Assembly: GCF_028714975.1 (NCBI RefSeq)
Contig: NZ_JAQTLH010000012.1
Location: 1-52,973, forward strand
Source of the DNA: Sulfurimonas sp.
GTDB taxonomy: Bacteria; Campylobacterota; Campylobacteria; Campylobacterales; Sulfurimonadaceae
Length of the DNA: 52,973 nucleotides
Reading direction: 5' to 3'
The notes below the pieces were generated by a model that saw nothing but the letters and a program-made list of their open reading frames with translations, was not told the DNA's origin and made no database searches. Shown here in pieces: positions 19,204 to 28,039 of the stretch; position 1 is the first letter of the stretch, and each line of letters begins with the position of its first letter. The position numbers were made by a program, and so were the translations under genes.

Positions 19204-19992
19204 TTGTCAAGTATAATAAGCAGCGAAAAAATCCAAAAGCATAATGTCGATAAGTATAGTTTTAAGGTTTTAGCACTCGGTACGGAGTCTCAAGACGAGG
19301 TGCAGAGCGCACAGACAAAAAAATCGATTTTTGAAGCACAGGAGCCTAAAATAGAGCGTGAAATTGATACAAGTGCAATAAGTCAAAGTTCTAAAGACTC
19401 TTTGATTGAATCTCTGCTTAAAAAAACTGATGAGATGTCATCAAACTTTATAAAGCTTCAAATGAAACTAGAGAGTATGAGTGACGAGCATAAGATAGAA
19501 CTTAAAAAAGTCAAAGATGAGTCTTATGCAGCCGGTCTAGAGGCAGGTAAAGCACTTGCTCTTAAAGAAGAGGAAAAAAACAGTACAAATGCTCTATCTC
19601 AATATTCTGCATCTGTTATAAAGTTAGAAAATAGCGCAAAAGAGTTTGAAGCCGCATTAGAGGAGATAAAAAAAGAGTTAATCAGTGCTGCACTGGATAT
19701 CTCCAAAGAGGTAATCAAGGTTGAACTTAGTGAAAATTCAAACAGAGTAGCGGTAGTTTTATCTCAAGAGTTAATTAAAGAGTTGCAAAATGCTTCAAAA
19801 GTAGTTTTAAAAGTTAATCCAAAAGATCACGGGGCAATTTCGCAAGCTGCCGGTTCATTGGCTCATGTAGAAGTTATGTCAGATAGTGCCGTAAGTTTGG
19901 GCGGAGTTATTGCCATTAGCGATGCGGGCAATATTGATGCACAGATATCAAAGAGATTTGAGAGAGTAAAGAGAGTAGCATTAAGTGAGTAA
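19204..19992 (+). CDS. fliH: Flagellar export ATPase regulator FliH
   Basis: Peripheral stator-like protein that holds the FliI ATPase at the export gate. The 262 residues have a disordered N-terminus, a coiled-coil middle (about 75-160, with the glycine-containing AAGLEAGKAL stretch) and a C-terminal domain resembling ATP synthase delta (KVVLKVNPKD). TTG start with GGTGG upstream. fliI is not adjacent. Identification rests on position after fliG and on domain style. Confidence 0.88.
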   Translation: MSSIISSEKIQKHNVDKYSFKVLALGTESQDEVQSAQTKKSIFEAQEPKIEREIDTSAISQSSKDSLIESLLKKTDEMSSNFIKLQMKLESMSDEHKIELKKVKDESYAAGLEAGKALALKEEEKNSTNALSQYSASVIKLENSAKEFEAALEEIKKELISAALDISKEVIKVELSENSNRVAVVLSQELIKELQNASKVVLKVNPKDHGAISQAAGSLAHVEVMSDSAVSLGGVIAISDAGNIDAQISKRFERVKRVALSE

Positions 19993-20001
19993 AATAAATT
20001 T

Positions 20002-21837
20002 ATGAATATAACAAAAAGCACAATTAAAGAGTTGGAAAAGCTTTGCAAAGACATAAGAGAAGAGATACTAAGAGTAGTTAGCAAAAACGGCGGACACTTG
20101 AGTTCTACACTCGGTGCAACAGAGATTATAGTAGCAATGCATAAAGTATTTGACAGCAAAAAAGATCCTTTTATTTTTGATGTATCTCATCAATCCTATG
20201 CTCATAAACTTATTACCGAAAGATGGAGTAAATTTGACACGCTAAGGCAATTCGGCGGCATATCCGGATATACAAAACCAAGTGAGAGCGAGCATGACTA
20301 TTTTGTTGCAGGACATAGCTCAACTTCTATCTCTTTGGGTGTCGGTGCCGCAAAAGCAATAGCGCTCAAAGGTGAACAGGATTCAAGGGTTCCGGTTATA
20401 ATGATTGGTGATGGCTCTATGACGGCAGGTATGGTATATGAAGCTTTAAACGAGCTAGGGGATAGAAAATATCCGATGGTAATTATACTAAACGATAACG
20501 AGATGAGCATATCTAAACCAATCGGAGCAATCAGCAGAATGCTTAGTTCGGCAATGGCATCTCCGTTTTATCAGACATTTAAGAGACACACCGAAAATTT
20601 TGTGGACAACTTTGGAGAGGGCGCCCATTACATTGCAAAAAGGATGGAAGAATCACTAAAGCTTATAACTCCCGGAATTATGTTTGAAGAGATGGGAATT
20701 GATTATATCGGACCGGTTGATGGGCATAATTTGGCTTCGCTAGTTGAGATATTGCAAAAAGCAAAAGAACTTAAAAAACCTGTAATCGTGCATGTGCAAA
20801 CTCTTAAAGGCAAAGGTTACATAATTGCAGAGGGTAAAGAGGAGAAGTGGCACGGTGTGGGACCATTTGACATAGATAGCGGAAACGCATCTAAAAAAAG
20901 TTCTTCTAAAAGTGCTACTCAGATTTACTCGGAAGCTCTGCTTCATCTTGCTAAACAAAATGAAAAAATAGTAGGTGCAACGGCGGCTATGCCCAGCGGC
21001 ACAGGGTTGAGCGAACTTATAGAACTTTACCCGACGAGATTTTGGGATGTGGCGATTGCCGAGCAGCACGCCGTAACCTCTATGGCGGCACTCGCAAAAG
21101 AGGGTTTTAAACCGTTTTGTACAATCTACTCTACGTTTTTGCAGCGCGGATATGATCAGATAATACATGATACCTGCTTGATGGATTTGCCGGTTGTTTT
21201 TGCACTGGATCGTGCAGGAATCGTAGGTGAGGACGGAGAGACTCATCAAGGGGTTTTTGATATCAGCTTTTTAAGAGCAATCCCGAATATGACCCTTTTT
21301 GCTCCAAGAGACGAGAAATCTTTTCATCAGGCGATGGCATTTGCAGCCGAGTATAATCACCCGTGCTCTATTAGGTATCCGAGAGGTTCATTTATAGAGA
21401 CCGATTTGCCTGAGTCTATTCCTTTTGAGATTGCCAAATCGCAACTGCTTCGTTCAAATGACAGCGATGTTTTGTTTATCGGATATGGAAACGGAGTAGG
21501 GCGTGCATACCAGAGTGCCGAATTTTTGGAGATTGAAGTAAATATTTTGGATCTAAGATTTGTGAAGCCGCTTGATGAAGATATGCTTCGTGAGCTATCT
21601 AAAAAACATAAAAAATGGTTTGTATTTTCAGACAGTGCCAAAATGGGCGGGGTTGGCAGCGCTATTTTAGAGTTTTTAGCCAAAGAAAAAATCTTGCATA
21701 TAAGAGTAGAAAGCTTTGAATATGAGGATAGTTTTATAGCACACGGAAATACAAATCAGGTAGAAGAGTCGCTTGGACTTTTACCAAAGCAGCTGGCAAA
21801 AAGAGTTGAGAAGATAGTTGCCGAGTCTTCAAAATAA
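20002..21837 (+). CDS. dxs: 1-deoxy-D-xylulose-5-phosphate synthase
   Basis: Thiamin-diphosphate enzyme that joins pyruvate and glyceraldehyde 3-phosphate, the first step of the MEP isoprenoid route. The 611 residues show the ThDP motif GDGSMTAGMVYEALNELGD, KGYIIAEG, WHGVGPFD, VAIAEQHAVT and EDGETHQGVFDISFLR. It begins 9 nt after fliH, an association seen in other epsilonproteobacteria. Its end overlaps the next gene by 20 nt in another frame. Confidence 0.96.
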   Translation: MNITKSTIKELEKLCKDIREEILRVVSKNGGHLSSTLGATEIIVAMHKVFDSKKDPFIFDVSHQSYAHKLITERWSKFDTLRQFGGISGYTKPSESEHDYFVAGHSSTSISLGVGAAKAIALKGEQDSRVPVIMIGDGSMTAGMVYEALNELGDRKYPMVIILNDNEMSISKPIGAISRMLSSAMASPFYQTFKRHTENFVDNFGEGAHYIAKRMEESLKLITPGIMFEEMGIDYIGPVDGHNLASLVEILQKAKELKKPVIVHVQTLKGKGYIIAEGKEEKWHGVGPFDIDSGNASKKSSSKSATQIYSEALLHLAKQNEKIVGATAAMPSGTGLSELIELYPTRFWDVAIAEQHAVTSMAALAKEGFKPFCTIYSTFLQRGYDQIIHDTCLMDLPVVFALDRAGIVGEDGETHQGVFDISFLRAIPNMTLFAPRDEKSFHQAMAFAAEYNHPCSIRYPRGSFIETDLPESIPFEIAKSQLLRSNDSDVLFIGYGNGVGRAYQSAEFLEIEVNILDLRFVKPLDEDMLRELSKKHKKWFVFSDSAKMGGVGSAILEFLAKEKILHIRVESFEYEDSFIAHGNTNQVEESLGLLPKQLAKRVEKIVAESSK

Positions 21838-22918
21838 AATCTCTCAAGCAAAAGCCAAGCTTTTAATGAACTATCCGCTTTTTGGAACGATTGCTTCAAG
21901 ACTGGAACTTATTCAAAATGATGATATACAAAGTTTTAAAAGTAACGGTATTAGACTTGAGTATAACGGTGATTTTTTAAAGAGCTTAGAGCCGAGCCAG
22001 ATGGAGTTTGTTTTTGCAAACGGCGCAATGCACGCTTCACTTGCTCATGAGGCTAGAAAAAGCGGCAGAAGCGGATGGCTTTGGCAGCTATCAACCGATT
22101 ATGCTATAAATGATATGCTAGTTGAAAATGGACTGGACAGACCGAATGAAGCCCACTACTCAGAAAGATTTAGCGGACTTTATGCCGAAGAGATTTACGA
22201 AGAGTTAAAAGAGGATATTTTACGAGACGAACTCCGGTATGAGACGGATAAAGAAGATGAAGCAGATTCTTCAAAAAATCCTGAAAATAACGAGGATTTA
22301 AATGAGCAGATCTTTGAGGAATTTGCAAAAGCTACACTTGAAGCAGAGATTAAAAACGGTGAGGTTCCTACTTCAATAGGCAGGTTTTTTGCTCTTGAGT
22401 ATAACGGTAAAATCAACTGGAGAGATGAGCTAAAGGCCGCACTTGATAGATTCCATAAAGATGACTATACTCTTCTTCCGCCAAACAAAAAATTTCTACA
22501 TTTGGGCATTTATCTGCCGTCTTGCATAAGTCAAAGATTTAAACTTGTTGTGGCAGTTGATAGTTCGGGTTCAGTTGATGAAAAACTTTTAGGCGAGTTT
22601 TTGAGTGAGCTGAATTTTTTAACAAATACGATTTCAAACTATCAGATAGATTTACTTATAAGTGATGATAAGATTCAAACGCACAAAACTTTTTATAACG
22701 GCGATATCTTAGAAGCTGAAGTAAAAGGCGGAGGAGCTACTGACTTTAGAGCCGTTTTTGAATTTATAGAAAATGAGTTAGAAGATGTAAAACTGCTTCT
22801 CTATTTTACGGACTTAGACGGAGTTTTTCCAAAAAATGAGCCGAATTATGAAGTAAAATGGATATCTCCAAAAGAGAGCAGAGTTCCCTTTGGAGATATT
22901 ATAGTTTTACAAGATTAG
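21818..22918 (+). CDS. DUF2201-type putative metallopeptidase with VWA domain
   Basis: 366 residues. The N-terminal part contains HASLAHEARKSGR and WQLSTDYAINDML, matching the histidine-rich putative metallopeptidase region of DUF2201 proteins. The middle is acidic. The C-terminal VWA-like domain has an intact MIDAS: DSSGS, the Thr in GGGATDFR, and TDLDG. Families of this sort normally work with a MoxR-type AAA+ ATPase, but none is adjacent. The start is TTG inside the end of dxs. The stop overlaps that of the opposite-strand regulator gene by 2 nt. Substrate unknown. Confidence 0.78.
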   Translation: MPSLQNKISQAKAKLLMNYPLFGTIASRLELIQNDDIQSFKSNGIRLEYNGDFLKSLEPSQMEFVFANGAMHASLAHEARKSGRSGWLWQLSTDYAINDMLVENGLDRPNEAHYSERFSGLYAEEIYEELKEDILRDELRYETDKEDEADSSKNPENNEDLNEQIFEEFAKATLEAEIKNGEVPTSIGRFFALEYNGKINWRDELKAALDRFHKDDYTLLPPNKKFLHLGIYLPSCISQRFKLVVAVDSSGSVDEKLLGEFLSELNFLTNTISNYQIDLLISDDKIQTHKTFYNGDILEAEVKGGGATDFRAVFEFIENELEDVKLLLYFTDLDGVFPKNEPNYEVKWISPKESRVPFGDIIVLQD

Positions 22919-24159
22919 TTGTGAATTATTTGATTTCTGCCGTTTTGTTTAGCGTTATATAGCATCATATCTGCTTGATTTACACTCTCCTCAAGAGTGT
23001 CTTCATGATTTAGCGTAACACCTATAGAGATTGTAAATCTTACCTCTTCTCCTTTGGTAGAAACAGTAACTGAATTTTGTACCTTTTCCCGTAATCTTTC
23101 AACTATTTTTAGTGCATTTTGTGATGATACATTTTTTATAGCTATACAAAATTCTCCTCCGCCAAATCTTGATACCATATCGTTTTGATTTGTATTTGCT
23201 CTTAAAATATCCGCTAAAGTATTTATAGCTTTATCTCCTGCATCATGTCCGTATGTATCGTTTATTTTTTTAAAATGGTCGATATCTATCATGGCAATTG
23301 CAAAATTTTCATTTTCATCTATTGCTTTTTTAAAATAAGTTCGCATATTGTCAAAAAAGTATCTTCTGTTATAAAGTCCGGTTAAAAAGTCGCGGTTAGC
23401 ATGATTTGTTATGGCATGTATGTTTTCTAAAGCTTCTATGGAGTTATTTATGCGACAAGAAAATTCCTCTTTTGAAAAGGGTTTTTTGATGTAGTCGTTT
23501 GCACCGTTTTTCAAAAACAGAGCGGTTGTCTCTTCACTATCGTCACTTGAGACGACTATAATTGTCAAATCATTTTTAGTATAAGTTTTTCTAATTTCAT
23601 GTGTAAGTTCAAGTCCGTTTAAAACAGGCATATGATAGTCGGTCAAAACCAAACTGATATCAGGAGTCGTGCTTAGAATTCCAAGTGCCTCTTCTCCATG
23701 CGCAACTGTTATAACTTTAAAAAACATATTTTCAAGCATGCTTTGCATCTGTTTTCTAAAAACAATAGAGTCATCTACCACTAAAATTTTATGATTTTGA
23801 TTTTTTTGAACTCTTTTTATCATTTGAATAATGTAGTTTACATCATTTATGCCGCTTTTATTTACATAATCTAGGATGTTTTTTTTCAGTATTTTAGCTC
23901 TAAAATCTTTATCAATATTTCCGCTGAGTACTATTGCATGATTTTTTTTCTCTAAAACATAATCCACAACTTCACCGTTTGGCGCATCGGGAAGATTTAT
24001 ATCTAAAAGAGTTAAAAAGTAGCTATATCTGCTTAAAAACAGCTTGACTTCAGATAGACTATACGCCACATCCACTTCAAAATCAAGCTCACTACTTATC
24101 TTTTTTGCTATTAATTTTGCTAAAGTTTTGTTATCTTCTACTATTAATATTCTCTGCAT
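22915..24159 (-). CDS. Response regulator REC-REC-GGDEF with GGGEF motif
   Basis: 414 residues: receiver 1 (about 1-118, phospho-Asp in LTLLDINLPD), receiver 2 (about 122-240, LVLTDYHMPV and the Lys in IKKPF), and a GGDEF domain (about 255-414) with DFLTGLYNRR and IDIDHFKKINDTYGHDAGD. Such proteins make cyclic di-GMP when phosphorylated. Here the signature reads FGGGEF: the catalytic Asp/Glu at position three of GG[DE]EF is Gly (codons GGC GGA GGA GAA TTT). It may be catalytically dead, acting as a binding or scaffold protein. Start ATG with AAGGATG 11 nt upstream. No kinase adjacent. Confidence 0.9.
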   Translation of the reverse strand: MQRILIVEDNKTLAKLIAKKISSELDFEVDVAYSLSEVKLFLSRYSYFLTLLDINLPDAPNGEVVDYVLEKKNHAIVLSGNIDKDFRAKILKKNILDYVNKSGINDVNYIIQMIKRVQKNQNHKILVVDDSIVFRKQMQSMLENMFFKVITVAHGEEALGILSTTPDISLVLTDYHMPVLNGLELTHEIRKTYTKNDLTIIVVSSDDSEETTALFLKNGANDYIKKPFSKEEFSCRINNSIEALENIHAITNHANRDFLTGLYNRRYFFDNMRTYFKKAIDENENFAIAMIDIDHFKKINDTYGHDAGDKAINTLADILRANTNQNDMVSRFGGGEFCIAIKNVSSQNALKIVERLREKVQNSVTVSTKGEEVRFTISIGVTLNHEDTLEESVNQADMMLYNAKQNGRNQIIHN

Positions 24160-24198
24160 AATTCTATAAACATCCTTATAAACTTTTTTTTATTATAG

Positions 24199-24204
24199 TA
24201 TAAT
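24199..24204 (+). promoter_or_regulatory. -10 box placing a leaderless start
   Basis: Perfect TATAAT with only TTTTT between it and the helicase ATG at 24210. Transcription starting about 7 nt after the box would begin at the start codon itself. No Shine-Dalgarno could be present in such an mRNA. The divergent regulator gene starts 40 nt to the left. Confidence 0.6.
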
Positions 24205-24209
24205 TTTTT

Positions 24210-25490
24210 ATGGATTATTTGAAAGATATTATTGAAAAATTAAAAGATAAAAAAAATGTTTTTTTAACCGGCGGTGCGGGGGTAGGAAAGACAACTATTA
24301 CAAGAGCAGTTATAAAATTTTATGAAGATGAGGCAAAAAAAGTTGCAAAACTCGCTTCAACAGGAATGGCCGCTACGCTTATAGGCGGGCAGACTCTGCA
24401 TAGCTTTTTAGACCTTGGAATTGCAGGTGATTTAAAAGAGTTGGAGCAAAAAGGCAAATTTGAGATTAGCAAAAAAGTTAAAAAACTTATATTTAGCATG
24501 GATTTGATAGTTATAGACGAGATCTCCATGGTAAGTGACGCCTTGCTTGACATGATAAGCCTTAGACTGCAACAAGCTGATTTTAAAGGCTCACTTTTAG
24601 TGGTGGGTGATTTTTTACAGCTTCCTCCGGTTGTTAGAGGTTACGCAGAAGTTAGATTTGCATTTGAATCCATTTCATGGGAAAAATTTCTCTTTGAGAT
24701 TGTGGAGCTAACTCATATTTACAGAACCGATGACAAGGATTTTATAGAACTTTTAGCACGTATTAGAGATGGTTTTGTAGATGAAGAGGTGCATAATACA
24801 CTTAATGAGTTTATAAAACCTCTGCCGCAAAATTTAAGTGAGTTTACTTTTTTGTTTGGTAAAAACAACTCGGCATCGCTACACAATAAAAATCAATTAG
24901 AGTTTGTGGATAAAGAGCTGCATGTAAAAGAAGCTCAGGTCATTAAACATCTAAAAAGTGCTAAAGAGTTAGAGATAGAGCGATTTATGGATGATGCCAG
25001 AATAGAAAAAGAGCTGGAGCTAAAAGTAGGCGTTAGAGTGCTTTTTACGAGAAACTCTTGGAACTATTTCAACGGTGAGCGCGGAGTTGTCGTAAATATA
25101 GATAGCAGTTTTGTCTATGTGCAAAAGAGTGACGGTATGATTGTAAAACTTGAGGCGGTAGCTCAAAGTAAAAGTGTGTGGAGTGAAAAAAGTGTTAATG
25201 GTAAAAAAGAGATGGTAGAAGAGAGTCTCTTTAGCGTTTATCAGTACCCGATAAGATTGGCTTACGCTATAACTATTCATAAATCGCAAGGTATGTCCAT
25301 TGAAGATTTGATTATAGAGACAAACGAGATTTTTGCACCTTCGCAGTTTTATGTGGCAATTTCAAGAAGTTCAAACCCTAAACGCCTAAATCTAATCGCT
25401 CCAAGAAAACAGTGGAGAGATATAGTTTTTGTAAATCAAAAAGCTTTAATATTTGTAAAAAAAAGAGGTGTAACTCCCACTAAGATGTGA
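24210..25490 (+). CDS. Pif1-like SF1B helicase / AAA ATPase
   Basis: 426 residues with motif I GGAGVGKTT (21-29), motif Ia STGMAATLIGG, motif II VIDEISMVS, motif III GDFLQLPPV, and C-terminal motifs AITIHKSQGMS (V) and FYVAISRS (VI). The set is that of Pif1/RecD-type 5'-3' DNA helicases. It is shorter than RecD and has no RecB/RecC neighbours, which favours the bacterial Pif1 group that unwinds G-quadruplex and forked DNA. It probably starts as a leaderless message. Confidence 0.88.
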   Translation: MDYLKDIIEKLKDKKNVFLTGGAGVGKTTITRAVIKFYEDEAKKVAKLASTGMAATLIGGQTLHSFLDLGIAGDLKELEQKGKFEISKKVKKLIFSMDLIVIDEISMVSDALLDMISLRLQQADFKGSLLVVGDFLQLPPVVRGYAEVRFAFESISWEKFLFEIVELTHIYRTDDKDFIELLARIRDGFVDEEVHNTLNEFIKPLPQNLSEFTFLFGKNNSASLHNKNQLEFVDKELHVKEAQVIKHLKSAKELEIERFMDDARIEKELELKVGVRVLFTRNSWNYFNGERGVVVNIDSSFVYVQKSDGMIVKLEAVAQSKSVWSEKSVNGKKEMVEESLFSVYQYPIRLAYAITIHKSQGMSIEDLIIETNEIFAPSQFYVAISRSSNPKRLNLIAPRKQWRDIVFVNQKALIFVKKRGVTPTKM

Positions 25491-25494
25491 GAGT
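25470..25494 (+). terminator. Hairpin at the end of the Pif1-like gene
   Basis: AACTC-CAC at 25474 onward pairs with GTG-GAGTT ending near 25494, interrupted by one mismatch. It spans the stop codon and sits between convergent genes, so it could work for both. A T-run is lacking, so the call is weak. Confidence 0.35.
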
Positions 25495-25508
25495 TAAATA
25501 AAAAATGA

Positions 25509-26105
25509 TTATAGACTAGCTTCGTGTTTTGCTAAATATTCGGCAACGCCATCAGTTGAAGCTTTCATTCCCTCATCGCCTTTTACCCAGCCGGCAGGGC
25601 AAACTTCACCGTGCTCATCGGTAAACTGCATAGTATCTACCATGCGGATCATCTCATCAATATTTCTGCCAAGCGGTAAATCATTGATTACGGCATGGCG
25701 AACTATGCCTTTAGCATCAATCAAAAATGAACCGCGAAGCGCAACCGATTCGCCGAAAAGTACATCATAATCTTTAGATATTTTTTTGCTTAAATCTGCA
25801 ACTAAAGGAAATTTAACTCTGCCGATACCACCTTTGTTTACAGGCGTTTCTCTCCATGCAAAGTGTGAAAATTGGCTGTCGACGGAAACACCTATAACAT
25901 TTACTCCGCGGCTTTTAAACTCTTCTATTCTATGTGAAAAAGCAATAATTTCAGATGGACATACGAAAGTAAAGTCAAGCGGGTAAAAAAACAGAACCGT
26001 ACCTTTTTTGCCGAAATTTTCCGATAATTTGAAATTATCTACTATTGAGCCGTCTGCTAAAACTGTTGTTGCCGTGAAATCCGGAGCGGGGTTTGTTACT
26101 AACAT
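25509..26105 (-). CDS. 2-Cys peroxiredoxin (AhpC/TsaA family)
   Basis: Thiol peroxidase that reduces hydrogen peroxide and organic peroxides. The 198 residues have the peroxidatic Cys49 in DFTFVCPSE and the resolving Cys169 in EVCPAGW. The GGIG stretch (92-95) is like the GGLG motif of overoxidation-sensitive enzymes, but the C-terminal YF motif is replaced by EYLAKH, so sensitivity is uncertain. AAGGATTATAT precedes the ATG. The partner reductase is not in the window. It diverges from metK. Confidence 0.94.
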   Translation of the reverse strand: MLVTNPAPDFTATTVLADGSIVDNFKLSENFGKKGTVLFFYPLDFTFVCPSEIIAFSHRIEEFKSRGVNVIGVSVDSQFSHFAWRETPVNKGGIGRVKFPLVADLSKKISKDYDVLFGESVALRGSFLIDAKGIVRHAVINDLPLGRNIDEMIRMVDTMQFTDEHGEVCPAGWVKGDEGMKASTDGVAEYLAKHEASL

Positions 26106-26229
26106 ATATAATCCTTAATTTTTTGATTAATTTGACATAATTTTAACAGAAATATATTAATTAAAATCTAACTATTTTTATCTACTGCATGAGTTAAGAT
26201 AAAATAAAACTTCGTAATTGATTTTTTGC

Positions 26230-26235
26230 TATACT
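26230..26235 (+). promoter_or_regulatory. Extended -10 box for metK
   Basis: TGCTATACT: an extended -10 (TGN) with TATACT, about 47 nt before the metK ATG. The 177-bp gap shared with the divergent peroxiredoxin gene is otherwise AT-rich; no SAM riboswitch and no PerR-like palindrome was seen. Confidence 0.45.
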
Positions 26236-26282
26236 TTTGACGATTTATAGAGCTGGACTCTGTATTTCAATAAGGAAAATCG

Positions 26283-27458
26283 ATGACAAAAGAAGCAACT
26301 GCTCCAAAAGAGTATATTTTTACTTCAGAGTCTGTAACAGAAGGGCATCCCGATAAGATGGCAGATCAAATCAGTGATGCAATTCTGGATTATATTATTG
26401 AACGAGATACTTTTGCACATGTTGCGTGCGAAACATTAGTATCAAATGGATTTTGTATAATAGCAGGCGAACTCAAAACTACGACATATGCACCGATGCA
26501 GGAGATTGTCCGCAAGGTTGTTCAAGAGATAGGTTATACCGATGCAACTTACGGTTTTGACTACCGTTCCGCAGCTGTTTTAAATGCCGTCGGGGAGCAA
26601 TCGCCCGATATCAATCAAGGAGTAAGCCTTGCAGGCGGTGAGATAGGAGCCGGAGACCAGGGTTTAATGTTCGGTTATGCATGCCGCGAAACGGATGTGC
26701 TTATGCCGCTTCCTATATATTTGGCTCACCGCTTAACTCAAAGATTGGCAGAAGTTCGCAAAGAGGGAATTCTTCCGTATCTTCGTCCCGATGGAAAAGC
26801 ACAAATTAGCATTAAGTATGTAGGAGATAAGCCTGTTTTTGTAGATACCGTAGTCGTGTCGACCCAACATGCTCCTGATGTTTCTCAAGATAAGATTCAT
26901 AAAGATGTTATTAGAGAGGTGATTAGACATGTTATCCCTGCACATATGATGGATGAGAGTACGATATTTCACATAAACCCGACCGGAAAATTTGTAATAG
27001 GCGGTCCTCAAGGCGATGCAGGATTGACCGGTAGAAAGATTATAGTAGATACATATGGCGGAAGTTGTCCTCACGGTGGCGGCGCATTTAGCGGTAAAGA
27101 CCCGACTAAAGTAGATAGAAGTGCTGCTTATGCGGCAAGACATGTAGCTAAAAATCTGGTCGCATCCGGTGCATGCGACAGAGTGACAATACAAGTTTCA
27201 TATGCAATCGGTATCGTTCAGCCTACTTCTATTATGGTAGATACGCATAAAACAGGTAAAGTTGATGAGAAGAAGATTGAAGAGTGCGTAAAAGAGCTAT
27301 TTGATTTATCTCCAAAAGGAATTATAAAATCGCTAGACCTTCTTCGCCCTATATATAGAAAAACAGCGGCATATGGTCATTTTGGAAGAGAAGAGGATGA
27401 TTTTACTTGGGAGAAAACGGATAGAGTCCAAGAAATCAGAGATTACTTGAAAATTTAA
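26283..27458 (+). CDS. metK: S-adenosylmethionine synthetase
   Basis: Makes S-adenosylmethionine from methionine and ATP. The 391 residues contain the [19 protein letters not shown] site, [12 protein letters not shown], and [19 protein letters not shown], all invariant in the family. AAGGAAAATCG precedes the ATG. It is transcribed from its own promoter, away from the peroxiredoxin gene. Confidence 0.97.
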   Translation: MTKEATAPKEYIFTSESVTEGHPDKMADQISDAILDYIIERDTFAHVACETLVSNGFCIIAGELKTTTYAPMQEIVRKVVQEIGYTDATYGFDYRSAAVLNAVGEQSPDINQGVSLAGGEIGAGDQGLMFGYACRETDVLMPLPIYLAHRLTQRLAEVRKEGILPYLRPDGKAQISIKYVGDKPVFVDTVVVSTQHAPDVSQDKIHKDVIREVIRHVIPAHMMDESTIFHINPTGKFVIGGPQGDAGLTGRKIIVDTYGGSCPHGGGAFSGKDPTKVDRSAAYAARHVAKNLVASGACDRVTIQVSYAIGIVQPTSIMVDTHKTGKVDEKKIEECVKELFDLSPKGIIKSLDLLRPIYRKTAAYGHFGREEDDFTWEKTDRVQEIRDYLKI

Positions 27459-27473
27459 TAGTAATCATTATCA
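27459..27473 (+). promoter_or_regulatory. Fur-box-like site before ferredoxin
   Basis: TAGTAATCATTATCA agrees with TGATAATNATTATCA at 13 of 15 positions. It lies directly after the metK stop and 139 nt before the ferredoxin gene, a reasonable iron-regulated target. Fur binding is inferred from the match alone. Confidence 0.45.
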
Positions 27474-27485
27474 AATCCCTCAATT

Positions 27486-27519
27486 AAGGAGGATTTGTTA
27501 TGTTAAAAGCGTAACAAAT
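27486..27519 (+). promoter_or_regulatory. Leader-like element: SD, 4-codon ORF, hairpin
   Basis: AAGGAGG (27486-27492) is followed, 7 nt on, by ATG TTA AAA GCG TAA. The start and stop codons of this tiny ORF fall on the two arms of a perfect 8-bp stem (27493-27500 with 27512-27519, ATTTGTTA/TAACAAAT). U-rich sequence follows. It could be a metK terminator, a translated leader of the ferredoxin transcript, or chance. Confidence 0.35.
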
Positions 27520-27611
27520 TTATATTATTGCGCTTGAATAAAAGATATTTTAGCTGTATTTAAAAATCTTTTGTTAAACTTACCACGAAATTAAAAACTA
27601 GGAGAATCCTA

Positions 27612-27896
27612 ATGGCAGTAATTATTGGTGATACATGTATTAACTGTGGCGCTTGTATAGATGAGTGTCCGGTAGAAGCGATTGTAGACGAGGATGATAA
27701 CCCGACTGGTAATGATACTTACTATGTATACGGTAATAAATGTGTAGAGTGTGTCGGTCATCATGATGAGCCTGCTTGTGCTACGGCATGTCCTACTGAA
27801 GGATGTATTACATGGGATGTTGTTGGTGAAAGTCCGGCACATCGTGAAGACATTTCAGATGATATGCGTGGAATCGGCAAAGCCGTAGTAGCATAA
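27612..27896 (+). CDS. 2[4Fe-4S] ferredoxin, Allochromatium type
   Basis: Small electron carrier, 94 residues. Cluster I ligands are C9, C12, C15 and C19 in CINCGACIDECP. Cluster II has the expanded spacing C44-x2-C47-x8-C56-x3-C60, the hallmark of the Allochromatium vinosum/YfhL type. AGGAGAATCCTA precedes the ATG. It is monocistronic, with a terminator after it and a Fur-like site upstream. The redox partner cannot be read from the context; oxidoreductases of reverse TCA reactions would be one possibility. Confidence 0.94.
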   Translation: MAVIIGDTCINCGACIDECPVEAIVDEDDNPTGNDTYYVYGNKCVECVGHHDEPACATACPTEGCITWDVVGESPAHREDISDDMRGIGKAVVA

Positions 27897-27907
27897 TCTT
27901 TTTATAA

Positions 27908-27945
27908 AACCACAAAGTGTTTTACTCTTTGTGGTTCCTTCTTAC
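27908..27945 (+). terminator. Intrinsic terminator after ferredoxin
   Basis: Perfect 10-bp stem AACCACAAAG (27908-27917) with CTTTGTGGTT (27927-27936), 9-nt loop, followed by a pyrimidine-rich tail. It lies 12 nt after the stop codon. Confidence 0.75.
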
Positions 27946-27998
27946 TCTCTTTAATCAATAATTTTTCTCATTTCAACTTAAAACAGACTCTTTTTGGA

Positions 27999-28004
27999 TA
28001 CAAT
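27999..28004 (+). promoter_or_regulatory. -10 box for ndk
   Basis: TACAAT preceded by GGA, about 36 nt before the ndk ATG and after the ferredoxin terminator. Confidence 0.4.
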
Positions 28005-28039
28005 TCCATCTTAATTTTATATACTTAACAGGAGATTTG

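Noticed and set aside
20740..21249. Open frame of 169 codons antisense to dxs
   Set aside because: Lies wholly within dxs on the other strand, has no plausible start context or known motifs. It is a shadow of a strongly conserved coding gene.
26106..26282. SAM riboswitch or PerR operator between the peroxiredoxin gene and metK
   Set aside because: No paired helices resembling SAM riboswitch classes and no TTATAATNATTATAA-like palindrome were found.
26733..27194. 153-codon frame antisense to metK
   Set aside because: No family resemblance and fully covered by metK, whose motifs are complete.
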